In this document: positions 52,511 through 64,000 of the stretch, piece after piece | How the letters are laid out: every line of letters begins with the position of its first letter | How positions within the stretch are numbered: the stretch's first letter is position 1 | The notes under the pieces: generated by a model | What the model saw: only the letters and a program-made list of their open reading frames with translations | What the model was told of the DNA's origin: nothing | Database searches by the model: none | NCBI GenBank assembly: GCA_964391195.1 | Contig: CAYMLG010000013.1 | Coordinates: 24,029 to 88,028, forward strand | Direction: 5' to 3' | DNA length: 64,000 nucleotides | Origin: JAAYXE01 sp964391195 | Lineage (GTDB): Bacteria; Chloroflexota; Anaerolineae; Anaerolineales; UBA4823 | Program-made: the position numbers and the translations under genes

Positions 52511-53629
52511 TTACTCGCTCCAGCCATGGAGGGTTGCCCGGTACAGAGCGCGCTCGAAGTAATCCCCATTGAGCGAGAGGCCTTCGTAACCTTTTTCAAC
52601 CAAGACTTTGATCAGCGGCTCGAGTTGTTGGGCGTAATGGGACATGCTCGCTTCGGGATGGATGCCGGGCCAGGAATAGCAGGTTACAGCCGTGCGCCGG
52701 TGGGCCGATGGGATGGAGGCGGGGACGGTTTTATCCCAATTGGGGTCGTCCGGTTCGAAGACATACTGGTTCAGGGTGCCCTGGGGGATGCCCTCGATCC
52801 CGCGCACAACCGGCGGGTTGGTGTCCAGGGTGTACGGATCAACGGAAAGGTCAACGATCACCGCATGAGAAGGTAAGCAGGCAATCCAATCGTTGGGAAC
52901 CACTGGCTTCGATGGGTCACGGCGCTGGGTGGCGTCAACGAGAATGTCGGTGTGCGGGAACAATTTTTCGATCACCTCAACCCGAGAGGAAATATTGCGC
53001 CCCAGCACGGTGACAATTGAGCCCGGGCCCCCAGCCTCTATATGGTCGTTGTTGCGCTCGATGTTGCCCAGTTTGGTCGCGGCTTCCACCGCGTGTTTTC
53101 CCACCATGCCGGCCCCCAAGATCAGCACCTGAATTGGCTGCCCATCCGGCCGGATCAAATTTGGCCAGCGATTTTCCAATACGTTAAACGCCACTTCCAG
53201 CCCGTTCCAGGCGACGGCTTTCATATCTTCCACCAGGCGGAGATTGTAATCGTTGACAATGCTGTCCAACGAAATTGCGTTTACGCCCAGCTCTTTCAGG
53301 AGCTCGATCCGCTTTGGACGGGTGGGGTAGTGCAGCATCGAGATCAGGCAGGAGCCGGGGCGGAGAAGTTTGAACTCTTCTGGGGTCGGCGATCGCAGCA
53401 CCATCACGTAATCTTGTTTAAAAGCCTGGGCCCGGGTGCAGGAGTGGATCGCCGGGTTCCCCCGCCGGTAGGCGTCGAACGTGTATCCAGACCGAGAACC
53501 ATATCCTTCTTCCAGGAAAACGGTTGCGCCCAAACGAGTGAGATACTGGATGAAATCGGGTAGGTACACACGTTTTTCCCCCGCTTCCTTCATCATCCGT
53601 GGAAATCCAAATGTAATCTGCATAGACAT
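52511..53629 (-). CDS. Alanine dehydrogenase/PNT-like protein, copy 1
   Basis: A 372-residue protein related to the alanine dehydrogenase/transhydrogenase family. The N-terminal domain has the ITFGFPRMMKEAGEKRV start and a ML-HYPTRP segment where alanine dehydrogenase carries its catalytic His. The Rossmann motif VLILGAGMVGKHA is intact. The usual substrate Lys region (VKEP) is VLRSP, so the substrate is probably not plain pyruvate/alanine. It lies downstream of a paralogue on the same strand, separated by 148 bp. Both share KPV(V/I)PN, VDLSVDPY, GIEGIPQG and CYSWPGIHP. Confidence 0.8.
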   Translation of the reverse strand: MSMQITFGFPRMMKEAGEKRVYLPDFIQYLTRLGATVFLEEGYGSRSGYTFDAYRRGNPAIHSCTRAQAFKQDYVMVLRSPTPEEFKLLRPGSCLISMLHYPTRPKRIELLKELGVNAISLDSIVNDYNLRLVEDMKAVAWNGLEVAFNVLENRWPNLIRPDGQPIQVLILGAGMVGKHAVEAATKLGNIERNNDHIEAGGPGSIVTVLGRNISSRVEVIEKLFPHTDILVDATQRRDPSKPVVPNDWIACLPSHAVIVDLSVDPYTLDTNPPVVRGIEGIPQGTLNQYVFEPDDPNWDKTVPASIPSAHRRTAVTCYSWPGIHPEASMSHYAQQLEPLIKVLVEKGYEGLSLNGDYFERALYRATLHGWSE

Positions 53630-53777
53630 GGTTCTTTTCCTTTCAACATAAATAAGATTTTTTGATACCTGCCCTCCGCAGAGGACTATCCCTCATCGTG
53701 GGTTGGCCAACCTGCGGCCCTGTTTCCTCCTTCTCTGAACAAAACAAGGTGATGAAAAGTGGTTGGATCCTTTTCAA

Positions 53778-54926
53778 TCAGGCATGGTTGTTATTAAGCT
53801 GCGGTTTTCCCCAGTGGGAAAGCATGGCGCGAGCTACCGCGCGTTCGAAAAAGCGGCCTTTCGGGTCAACCTTCTCCACCCCGCCCTTCTCGATTATTGT
53901 GCGCATGACCGGGCGAAGTTGGTGTCCATAGACCTTCATACACTGTTTCGGATGGATGCCCGGCCAGGAGTAGCAGGAGACTGAAAAGCGGCGGTGTTTG
54001 GTGGGAATGCAGTCTGGGATACGGTCATAGGCCGGGTCGTCGGGGCGGAAAATGTACTGGTCGAGGTTGCCCTGTGGGATACCTTCGATCCCCTTGACAA
54101 TCATTTGCCCCGGGGCGCATTGGTATGGATCTACAGAGAGGTCCACCAGGACGGCATGAGCCGGCATGTACTGGATCCACGCGTTGGGGATGACCGGCTT
54201 CGAAGGGTCTGGTCGTTGGGTTGCGTCCACCATAATATCGGTCCGGGAGAGCAGGCGGATCATGATCTCTTCGTGGGAGGTGGTATCGTAATCGATGACC
54301 GTGACCTGCACGCCGGGGACGCCTCGCGAAGCCAGGTCGTGCCAGATGTGTTCGTTGGCGTACCGGATGGCGGCCTGGACTACATGAACGGCAACCGCCC
54401 CCGAGCCGAGCAGCAGTACCTGAACCGGCTTGCGATCGGGGCTTTCGATCCCGGGAGAGGGGTAAAGCGGTTTGAGCGTATTGAATGCGACTTCCATCCC
54501 ATTCCAGGCGACCGAGCGCAGGTTTTCGACCAGGCGACGACCGTTGTCGTCCTTGAGCGAATCCAGGGAAATCGCCTCGACCCCGAGCGAGCGCAGGAAC
54601 TCTACTCGTTCCGGGCGGGTGGGATAATGGAGCATCGAGATCAGGCAGGCTCCGGCCCGCAGGCGGCGGAGATCGGCGTCACTCGGGCAGCGTAACACCA
54701 GCACATAATCCTGTTGGTAGGCTTCTTCATGGGTGGTGAAGCGCGCTTGCGGAGCATAAGCCCGGTAGTCAGCTTCTGTGAAACCCATCCCGGATCCATA
54801 GCCGTGTTCAAGAACGACATGGGCGCCATTCTTCTCCAGCTTGCCCACGAAGTCCGGCAAGAAATCCCGCCGTTCTCCGGCCTCGACGTGCATTCTCGGT
54901 AAACCGATATTGAGAGGAACGCTCAT
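53778..54926 (-). CDS. Alanine dehydrogenase/PNT-like protein, copy 2
   Basis: A 382-residue paralogue of the next gene, alike over its whole length (GYGSGMGFTEADY, SMLHYPTRPERVEFL, ATQRPDPSKPVIPN). Its Rossmann loop is GSGAVA where copy 1 has GAGMVG, so the third Gly of the NAD motif is lost. ATG 54926 follows GAGGAGATAGG; the frame is open a little further upstream without support. The pair arose by tandem duplication; the exact reaction is unknown. Confidence 0.78.
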   Translation of the reverse strand: MSVPLNIGLPRMHVEAGERRDFLPDFVGKLEKNGAHVVLEHGYGSGMGFTEADYRAYAPQARFTTHEEAYQQDYVLVLRCPSDADLRRLRAGACLISMLHYPTRPERVEFLRSLGVEAISLDSLKDDNGRRLVENLRSVAWNGMEVAFNTLKPLYPSPGIESPDRKPVQVLLLGSGAVAVHVVQAAIRYANEHIWHDLASRGVPGVQVTVIDYDTTSHEEIMIRLLSRTDIMVDATQRPDPSKPVIPNAWIQYMPAHAVLVDLSVDPYQCAPGQMIVKGIEGIPQGNLDQYIFRPDDPAYDRIPDCIPTKHRRFSVSCYSWPGIHPKQCMKVYGHQLRPVMRTIIEKGGVEKVDPKGRFFERAVARAMLSHWGKPQLNNNHA

Positions 54927-55225
54927 AGAACCTATCTCCTCTTTCCAAGACATTGGATCCAAGCAGGTTTATCGGCGCCCGCCGGCCAGGTACCCGCGCC
55001 TGGACGAACAGTCCCTTTGAGCGGGGAACCGAACTGCTGTCATCGCTACCCAATATTCAGTTGTCCGGTTTTATGCTGAGCCTTTTCGAGCAGCGTCACC
55101 ATGTAAGCTGCCCCGGCTCTCCCTGGCCAGGCACAGTCAGCCCAAAAGGTAATTATCAGTTTACCACAAATGACATAATTCACTATTGGCGAGCGGCTCG
55201 CCCACGGGTAGGACAATCCCGGCGG
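54927..55225. other. Intergenic region upstream of the alanine-dehydrogenase-like pair
   Basis: About 300 bp between two minus-strand genes. I see no convincing gene. The AT-rich stretch at about 55145-55190 is the likely promoter area of the alanine-dehydrogenase-like genes, but no clear -35/-10 pair stands out. Confidence 0.45.
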
Positions 55226-56347
55226 TCAAGAGCCTTCCGGCCAGATGCTGCCGGCCCGTACCAGCCCGCGCTCGGGCACATCCGCTTTCACCGTAGCCCC
55301 ATTGCCGATGCGGGCCCCGGCCCCAACCTTCACCCGCAGGTTGACGGTTGCTCCCATTCCGATCAGCGCCCCGGCGCCAATCACGGTTTCGCCGGCCAGG
55401 ATGGCCCCGGGCGATATCGCCGCATACGGGCCGATCTGGCAGTCGTGGGAGACGATGGCGCCGGTGTTGACGATCGCGCCGAAGCCGACCCGGGCCTGGC
55501 TGCCCACATACGCCAGGGCAAAGACCTGCGATCCGGGTTCGAGGACGGCGCTTGACTCGATCACTGCCCGGACGTGTTGAACGGCCGGGAAAGCAAACCC
55601 GGCTTCTGCCAGGCGGCGGAAGACCCGGATACGCACATCCACGTTGCCGATGCCGGCGATAGCATTGAGCGCCAGGCGAACGCCTTGCCCGGCGATTTCT
55701 TCCAGCCGTTCACCCCCACCGATCACCGGGACGCCGAGAATCTCGGTCCCCACCGGCAGGCCGTCATCCAGGATGCCTTCGATCCGGTAGAGGTTCAGGC
55801 CGTGGAGCAGGTCGATCAGCATCTTTGCATGCCCGCCGCCGCCATAGACCAGGACGCGGGTGGGATCAAAGCTGGTGGGCAGGTGATTGGAAGCCAGGGC
55901 TGGACTCTGGCGCTCTTCCAGAAGGGCTCGCACCATGCTCTCGGTTACCAGCGGACCGGTAGGGAGCAGGCTGAGTTCGAGATTGTTCTGCCGGGCCAGG
56001 TTCAGCGCAGGTTGTGTGATCCGCAGCCCCGGGTGGGGTGAACCGGAGGGTGAAGGAGCGGGCTCAGAATGGGGAACAGGCGCTTCTTCCGGCTTCCATC
56101 CCGGAGATGGCGCCAGGTAGCATAGTAAGTCGCCGGCGCGCACCGTTTGGCCCGCTTCCAGGCGCAGTCCGGCGATATACCCATCGCTCTCGGCGAGCAC
56201 ATCGGCAGTGGATTTGGTGGTCTCGAGCGAGCAGATCAGGTCTCCCTGGGAGACCTGCTGGCCCTCCTCGACGGCGACAGAGGCGAGTAGGGCCTCGGGT
56301 TCGTTCGGGTTCAGTAGAGGAATGGTGATGGGGATAGGGGATTCCAT
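55226..56347 (-). CDS. Lipoyl domain / E1-E3-binding domain / NeuD-PglD-type acyltransferase fusion
   Basis: A 373-residue fusion. Residues 1-78 are a lipoyl domain with the lipoylation site ETTKS (K45). Residues about 107-143 match a peripheral-subunit-binding domain as in E2 proteins (ITQPALNLARQNN, LPTGPLVTESMV). Residues about 163-373 are a NeuD/PglD-type sugar N-acyltransferase: VLVYGGGGHAKMLIDLL in a Rossmann-like half, then left-handed beta-helix hexapeptides with the catalytic His in IVSHDCQIG. The second His usual in this family (HIxPG) is Ala here. No E2 catalytic domain (HxxxDG) is present. Upstream genes encode E1-beta and E1-alpha. I infer that acyl groups made by E1 on the lipoyl arm may be passed to an amino sugar. 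Whether CoA is still used is open. Confidence 0.87.
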   Translation of the reverse strand: MESPIPITIPLLNPNEPEALLASVAVEEGQQVSQGDLICSLETTKSTADVLAESDGYIAGLRLEAGQTVRAGDLLCYLAPSPGWKPEEAPVPHSEPAPSPSGSPHPGLRITQPALNLARQNNLELSLLPTGPLVTESMVRALLEERQSPALASNHLPTSFDPTRVLVYGGGGHAKMLIDLLHGLNLYRIEGILDDGLPVGTEILGVPVIGGGERLEEIAGQGVRLALNAIAGIGNVDVRIRVFRRLAEAGFAFPAVQHVRAVIESSAVLEPGSQVFALAYVGSQARVGFGAIVNTGAIVSHDCQIGPYAAISPGAILAGETVIGAGALIGMGATVNLRVKVGAGARIGNGATVKADVPERGLVRAGSIWPEGS

Positions 56348-56353
56348 GATCGG

Positions 56354-57382
56354 TCAGACCATCTGAATTGCAATTTGAAGGATCGTGTCGACTCCGGGCA
56401 GGGCAGTTTGTTCGAGCGCGACCGAGGCCGGGACGGGTACTTCGCGGGCGGCGACCCGCCGGGCGCTTTTAAGGCGAGGCCCCAGGTGTTCCAGGCTGCG
56501 GGCCAGGATCTCAGCCCCCCAGCCGGCGGTGTAGGTACCTTCTTCGATCACCAGCAGCCGTCCTGTGTGCCGGGCCGAGTCCAGCACCGGGCTGAAGGCG
56601 GCGGCATCCATGGGCGCCAGGCGGGTGGGGATGACCAGTTCGGCGAAAATCTCACACTCATAGGCCAAGCGGGTGATCGCCTGGCGGGCCAGGTCGGCCA
56701 TGTAGCCGTATGCGGCCAGGGTCAGGCTGGGCGGGGGGGCGCCTCGGACCGTGAATGCATAGGCCGGGGCCTGTCCGTCCACAACCTGTTCGATCTGGAT
56801 TTCGCCGCCACTATCTGCTTCCTGGACCGGGAGGAGATACAACAGCTTATTCTCGATGAACAGGGTGGGGGCATCGCCTTCGATGATGGCAGTTTCCAGC
56901 AGCTTCCCCGGATCGCCGGCCGCCGCCGGAGCTAAGACCTGCAGGCCGGGGACGCCCAGGAACAATTTTTCCAGAGTCTGGCTGTGGGTCGGACCGTAGC
57001 CGCGTCGCCCGCCCATTGGAGTGCGTACCACCATAGGCACCGCGACCCGCTCCTGAGGCTGTTTGCCTCCGCTGTACATCCAACCAAACTTAGCCGCGTG
57101 ATTGATGAGCTGGTCGGCAGCCAGGGTGATGAAATCGCCGAACATGATCTCCGCCACCGGTCGCAGGCCGCGCAGCGCCATGCCGGCTGCCATACCGACG
57201 ATGGCCGCTTCGGAGATGGGGGTGGTGAGCACCCTTCCGGGGAAAGCGGTTGATAGGCCGCGGGTGACTTTGAACGCGCCGCCGTAGGGGTCAAGCAAAT
57301 CTTCCCCAAGCACATAAACCCGAGGGTCGCTGGCCAGCGCCCGGTGAAGGGCGAAGTTCAAGGATTCTAAGACGGTAGGCAT
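56354..57382 (-). CDS. 2-oxoacid dehydrogenase E1 component, beta subunit
   Basis: A 342-residue transketolase-like protein. It has GEDLLDPYGGAFKVT, TPISEAAIVGMAAGMA with the TPP-activating Glu, and GYGPTHSQ. The C-terminal domain that completes the E1 heterotetramer is present (VIEEGTYTAGWGAEI). Together with E1-alpha it would decarboxylate a 2-oxoacid and load the acyl group onto a lipoyl domain. ATG 57382 is 10 bp after the E1-alpha stop, and it ends 6 bp before the lipoyl-NeuD gene. An open frame continues upstream through E1-alpha but is not coding. Confidence 0.92.
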   Translation of the reverse strand: MPTVLESLNFALHRALASDPRVYVLGEDLLDPYGGAFKVTRGLSTAFPGRVLTTPISEAAIVGMAAGMALRGLRPVAEIMFGDFITLAADQLINHAAKFGWMYSGGKQPQERVAVPMVVRTPMGGRRGYGPTHSQTLEKLFLGVPGLQVLAPAAAGDPGKLLETAIIEGDAPTLFIENKLLYLLPVQEADSGGEIQIEQVVDGQAPAYAFTVRGAPPPSLTLAAYGYMADLARQAITRLAYECEIFAELVIPTRLAPMDAAAFSPVLDSARHTGRLLVIEEGTYTAGWGAEILARSLEHLGPRLKSARRVAAREVPVPASVALEQTALPGVDTILQIAIQMV

Positions 57383-57392
57383 TTGAATACGG

Positions 57393-58280
57393 TCACTCGA
57401 TGAAGGTGGGCTGCGGGTCCTCCAGGGCTTGCCGGAGGGCATGGGCGATTTCGGCCTGGATTTCGGCCTCGATCTTTTCCCGCCTCGCGGACGGCAGGCG
57501 GGCGCCATGAATGCGGAGTGGATCGCGCTGCTCCTTCAGGCGGTCCACCTCGGCTTGCGGGCGAGTGTCGTCTCCTTTGGAATGCGGGCCAAAGCGACAG
57601 GTGCGGATCACCAGGGCGCGGGGGGTGCCGGTCTGGCGCACCTGCGAAAGCAGCTCTCCGGCTGCCGCGTGCACGGCGAGCACATCGCTGGTGTCGATCG
57701 TCCGCACCGGGATACCAAAGGCGGAAAAGCGAGCGCTGATTTGGCCCGCCAGGGCCAGTTCGGTGGGGGTGGTTTGGGCGATGCCGTTGTCTTCGAGGAC
57801 GAAAAAGACCGGAAGCTCCCAAAGGGAGGCCAGGTTGAGGGCCTCGTACACGACCCCCTCTCCCAGCGTGCCATCGCCCAGGAAGGCGACCACCACCGCC
57901 CCGGTGCGCTTCTCTTTTTCCGCCAGGGCCATCCCGGCCGCAACCGGGGCGATCCCGCCCTGGACACCGTTCGAATAGAAATTGCGCCACTGCAGATGCT
58001 GAGACCCGCCTCGCCCGCCGCATACCCCGGTAGCTTTGCCCATCATTTCCGCGAACAGCGCTCGGGGATCACCGCCGTAAGCCAGGAAGTGCCCGTGGCA
58101 GCGGTGGTTGCTGAAGACAATATCGCCGGGTTCTAGCTGGCTGAGGATACCCGCAGCGTTAGCTTCCTGCCCCAGATAGGTATGAGTGGTGCCGGAAAAT
58201 ACGCCCTTGGGGAAGTTTTCCAGGACGGTTTCTTCGAAGCAGCGGATGCGGTATAACGCTCGGTATAAGGTTTCGTTCAT
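57393..58280 (-). CDS. 2-oxoacid dehydrogenase E1 component, alpha subunit
   Basis: A 295-residue TPP-binding protein. It has the SNHRCHGHFLAYGGD segment near residue 68, GGRGGSQHL, and the TPP motif GDGTLGEGVVYEALNLA ending in LEDN. At 295 residues it is shorter than typical PDH E1-alpha (about 320-370). The tail (about 240-295) is highly charged. The start is ATG 58280, close behind the sugar transferase stop; the ribosome-binding site is weak. Substrate preference (pyruvate, branched-chain or other) is not readable. Confidence 0.92.
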   Translation of the reverse strand: MNETLYRALYRIRCFEETVLENFPKGVFSGTTHTYLGQEANAAGILSQLEPGDIVFSNHRCHGHFLAYGGDPRALFAEMMGKATGVCGGRGGSQHLQWRNFYSNGVQGGIAPVAAGMALAEKEKRTGAVVVAFLGDGTLGEGVVYEALNLASLWELPVFFVLEDNGIAQTTPTELALAGQISARFSAFGIPVRTIDTSDVLAVHAAAGELLSQVRQTGTPRALVIRTCRFGPHSKGDDTRPQAEVDRLKEQRDPLRIHGARLPSARREKIEAEIQAEIAHALRQALEDPQPTFIE

Positions 58281-58287
58281 ATCTCGT

Positions 58288-59004
58288 TTACTGCCTCCGC
58301 TGCTTAGCAACCGAACGTTGCCGGTTGTTGGTTGCTACCCGCTGCCGTTCGTTGGCAGCGTCCCGCTGCTGTTCGTTGGCAGCGACCGGATAGGTGCCCA
58401 TGAACTCTTCGGCGGAGGTATAGCCCGGCTGGCTGATCCCCTCCCGCCTGATCACTTTCCACACCGTCAACAGCAGGATGCGCAGATCCAACCAGAAGGA
58501 CCAGTGGTCCACATACCAGACATCCAGGCGGAATTTATCTTCCCAACTCAGGGCGTTGCGCCCATGGATCTGAGCCCAACCGGTGATGCCCGGCAGCACT
58601 TCATGCCGGCGAGCCTGCTCCGGAGAATAGCGCTCCAGGTAAACCGCGACCAGGGGCCGGGGTCCGACCAGGCTCATTTCTCCTCGCAGGACGTTGAACA
58701 GCTCGGGGAGCTCGTCGAAACTAAGAGTTCGCAGGAAGCGGCCCAAAGCGGTCAGACGGTCTTCATCGGGCAGCAGGTTGCCGGCAGCATCCGTTGCATT
58801 GGTCATGGTGCGGAACTTGAATACGAAGAAAGTGCTGCCGCGGTAGCCGCCCCGCTTCTGCTTGAAGAGCACCGGCCGCCCGTGGAAAACGGCTACCAGT
58901 ACGGCGATAATCGCAAGCAGCGGCGAGAGCAGGACCAGGCCAAGCGAGGTGAGGACCAGGTCGAACAGCCGCTTGGAGATCGGTACATCCGGTGGAAACA
59001 GCAT
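58288..59004 (-). CDS. Undecaprenyl-phosphate sugar-1-phosphate transferase (PglC-like)
   Basis: A 238-residue monotopic phosphoglycosyl transferase. It has a single membrane-embedded helix near the N-terminus (about 12-40), KFRTM, the catalytic DE pair in LSFDELPELFNVLRGEMSLVGPRP, and PGITGWAQIHGRN. This is the PglC/WcaJ C-terminal-type enzyme that loads a sugar phosphate on the lipid carrier and starts glycan synthesis. PglC and PglD homologues side by side recall bacillosamine-type glycosylation loci. The last 32 residues are an octapeptide repeat rich in Asn, Gln and Arg, unlike the family. It begins 12 bp after mfd. Confidence 0.93.
   Translation of the reverse strand: MLFPPDVPISKRLFDLVLTSLGLVLLSPLLAIIAVLVAVFHGRPVLFKQKRGGYRGSTFFVFKFRTMTNATDAAGNLLPDEDRLTALGRFLRTLSFDELPELFNVLRGEMSLVGPRPLVAVYLERYSPEQARRHEVLPGITGWAQIHGRNALSWEDKFRLDVWYVDHWSFWLDLRILLLTVWKVIRREGISQPGYTSAEEFMGTYPVAANEQQRDAANERQRVATNNRQRSVAKQRRQ
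58314..58385 (-). repeat. 24-bp tandem repeat encoding the octapeptide tail
   Basis: Copies at 58338-58361 and 58362-58385 agree at 22 of 24 positions, and a degraded copy lies at 58314-58337. Each of the better copies has an inverted repeat (GCTGCC/GGCAGC). In the protein they read as repeats of the form AANEQQRD, AANERQRV and ATNNRQRS. Confidence 0.82.
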
Positions 59005-59016
59005 CGAAACTTCGCC

Positions 59017-62473
<3,457 letters not shown>

Positions 62474-62490
<17 letters not shown>

Positions 62491-63118
62491 TGTACTGATT
62501 CATGGCTGCCTCCAGGCCTTCTGTGACAAACACCAATATCGCGCTGGCAGCTCGCTCCAAGGCATCTTTCAGTACCGGCAGGTCGCCGGAGGGGAAATCA
62601 CGGAGCACGTAGGCGGCGGCGTCCATGCGGCCTGGGGGACGCCCAATGCCCAGGCGCAGGCGCGGGAATTCCTGAGTCCCCAGGCGTTCGATAATCGAAA
62701 CCATCCCTTTTTGCCCGCCCGGCCCGCCGCCGGGCCGCAGACGCACGGTTCCCAAAGGCAGGTCGACGTCATCGTACACGACCAGCAATTTGTCTAATGG
62801 GATTTTATAAAAGCGCGCCAGAGCTCCGACCGCCTGTCCTGAGAGGTTCATGTAGGTCTGCGGCTTGGCCAGCACCAGGCGGCTGCCCTGGAAATCGGCG
62901 CGAGTGACCAAAGCCTTGGATTCCATACGGCTGAAAGTCACCCCCAACTTTTCGGCCAGGGTGTCGAGCACCATGAACCCGGCGTTGTGGCGGTTGTTGC
63001 GGTACTCCCGCCCCGGATTCCCCAGGCCCACAATCAGGTAAGTGAGGGTCACAGCCTCGGCTGAGGCGCTTGAGCCCTGTGCCCCGGGCTTTTTTCGAAA
63101 AGGAGGCAAGTTGAACAT
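62474..63118 (-). CDS. pth: Peptidyl-tRNA hydrolase
   Basis: A 214-residue Pth. It has LIVGLGNPGREYRNNRHNAGF with the catalytic His, LAKPQTYMNLSG, VYDDVDLPLG and the GGQKGMVSI loop (usually GGHNGLKSI). It releases tRNA from stalled peptidyl-tRNA. About 27 residues precede the conserved start. ATG 63118 is chosen because GAGGAG lies just upstream. It is 8 bp after the preceding gene and overlaps mfd. Confidence 0.95.
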
Positions 63119-63126
63119 GATGCTCC

Positions 63127-63807
63127 TCAATCCTGCCGGCTTTTACGCAGAACAGCCCGGGTCTGGTAATACGCGCCCAACCCGGCGAAAACGCCCATGG
63201 TCGCCAACACGCCTTTGAGAAGGTTGACCAGCGCCGCTCCCGGGGGCACCTGGGCGGGGTTGGTGGGGAGGGGGGTAGCGGTGAGGGGTACCGGGGTGTG
63301 CGTGGGGGTCAGGGTAAGGGTAGGGGTGGCGGTCGGCGCCGGCGCCCGGGTGGCAGGGGGCGTTGAGGTGGGAATGGGCGTGGGGGTATCGGTTTCCACC
63401 GGGGAGTAATTACGGACGCGCACGCCATCCAGAGTCACATCCTGCCGGGTGCCGTCGGCGAGAAAAACGGAGAGGCGCAGCATGTAATTCCCATCGCTGA
63501 TGGTGGTTGTATCCCATTCGGTGAGAGTTCCGTCTAAAACCGGCTCCTGGCTTTCGGCGATTAAAAACCAGGTGTTGCTGGTATGGCCGGCGTAGGCAAA
63601 GGCCACTTCCATAGAGAGGAAACCGTCCACCGCGGTGCTGCCCAGGATAGGCACGACACCCTGCACAGCCTGCCCGGCAACCGGCGAGCGGATACCGAAC
63701 GCGGGTATATCCTGGCCGGCGGGGCGGGCCAGAGCAACCGGCGGCTGCACCAGAAGCAGCGCCAGCAGCAAAATAAGAGGGCGGGATAAATGAAGATAAC
63801 GCTGCAT
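63127..63807 (-). CDS. Secreted, membrane-anchored protein with Thr/Pro-rich stalk
   Basis: A 226-residue protein. It has a signal peptide (about residues 1-27, cleavage likely after ALA), a beta-rich domain (about 35-135; SPVAGQAVQGVVPILGST), a Thr/Pro-rich stalk (about 138-180) and one transmembrane helix (about 190-208) with a basic C-terminal tail. No family name is clear; the domain is of the Ig-like/carbohydrate-binding type found in Anaerolineae surface proteins. It is the first gene of an operon with pth and mfd, and its promoter is nearly leaderless. Confidence 0.78.
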   Translation of the reverse strand: MQRYLHLSRPLILLLALLLVQPPVALARPAGQDIPAFGIRSPVAGQAVQGVVPILGSTAVDGFLSMEVAFAYAGHTSNTWFLIAESQEPVLDGTLTEWDTTTISDGNYMLRLSVFLADGTRQDVTLDGVRVRNYSPVETDTPTPIPTSTPPATRAPAPTATPTLTLTPTHTPVPLTATPLPTNPAQVPPGAALVNLLKGVLATMGVFAGLGAYYQTRAVLRKSRQD

Positions 63808-63818
63808 GACAATCTATT

Positions 63819-63847
63819 AGTCTAACATGGAGAGACAAGCGGGTCAA
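63819..63847 (-). promoter_or_regulatory. Promoter of the operon with pth and mfd
   Basis: On the minus strand TTGACC (63842-63847) and TAGACT (63819-63824) are separated by 17 bp. The ATG at 63807 lies only 11 nt after the -10 box, so the leader would be about 4 nt long. Confidence 0.65.
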
Positions 63848-64000
63848 CAGAAATCGACCTTTTCGTTATAATTCTTCAACCCCAAAAATGACTAATTATG
63901 GTAAACTCATGCGGTGAATTGTGTTCCTCGAACGCAAAGCAGTACTAGAATGCATTAAGATCAATAGTGAAGAAATCGGGGCGCGATTTGCTGTTGGTAA

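Noticed and set aside
57393..57508. Extension of the E1-beta frame upstream into E1-alpha
   Set aside because: The extra 42 codons are rich in Pro, Ser and Arg and lie inside the E1-alpha gene. The conserved start is the ATG at 57382.

Overview
The window looks like a chromosomal segment of a high-GC member of the Chloroflexota, most likely Anaerolineae-like. This is inferred from the gene set and style: several secreted or membrane proteins with Thr/Pro-rich linkers, a class II ribonucleotide reductase, RNase Y and RecX side by side, and a large division/cell-wall (dcw) cluster of mixed character. It reads as core genome with accessory islands. I see no phage, insertion sequence, CRISPR array, tRNA or rRNA gene. 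The 100-N run at 204-303 is flanked by an exact 55-bp duplication and is almost certainly a scaffolding artefact.

Layout. 1-1.9 kb: a small membrane protein, a lipoprotein and an MBL-fold hydrolase. 1.9-5.6 kb (minus strand): rny, recX and a very divergent recA without the usual N-terminal helix. 5.9-9.6 kb: malic enzyme, then an overlapping phosphatase/fructosamine-kinase pair that looks like a protein-deglycation unit. 9.6-11 kb: a class V aminotransferase facing away from the dcw cluster. 11-29.2 kb: dcw cluster in the order mraZ, rsmH, ftsL, ftsI, murF, mraY, murD, ftsW, murG, a CvpA-like gene, a murC-murB fusion, ddl, ftsQ, ftsA, ftsZ; murE is absent. It has a promoter followed by three MraZ-type boxes. 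29.2-34 kb: a GC-rich hairpin array, then nrdR with a pair of NrdR-type boxes in its leader, an LLM oxidoreductase and nrdJ.

34-44 kb: a cNMP-binding/PP2C phosphatase, an SF1 helicase, small membrane and transporter-like proteins, a three-gene minus-strand unit (hypothetical, YwbE, GNAT), a frameshifted xylulokinase, a sucrose-phosphorylase-like GH13 enzyme and an RNHCP protein. 44-46 kb: a serine-palmitoyltransferase-like enzyme directly behind a eukaryote-like 3-ketodihydrosphingosine reductase, which suggests sphingolipid synthesis. 46-52.5 kb: a stress membrane protein, a beta-propeller lipoprotein, a 1036-residue membrane pseudokinase and a deoxynucleoside kinase. 52.5-55 kb: two paralogous alanine-dehydrogenase-like proteins.

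55.2-63.8 kb (minus strand): a secreted/anchored protein, pth, mfd, then a PglC-type sugar-1-phosphate transferase followed by E1-alpha, E1-beta and a protein in which a lipoyl domain and an E1/E3-binding domain are fused to a NeuD/PglD-type acyltransferase. This last set is the best candidate for an undescribed system: a 2-oxoacid dehydrogenase whose E2 catalytic core has been replaced by a sugar N-acyltransferase, so that acyl groups might pass from lipoamide to an amino sugar.
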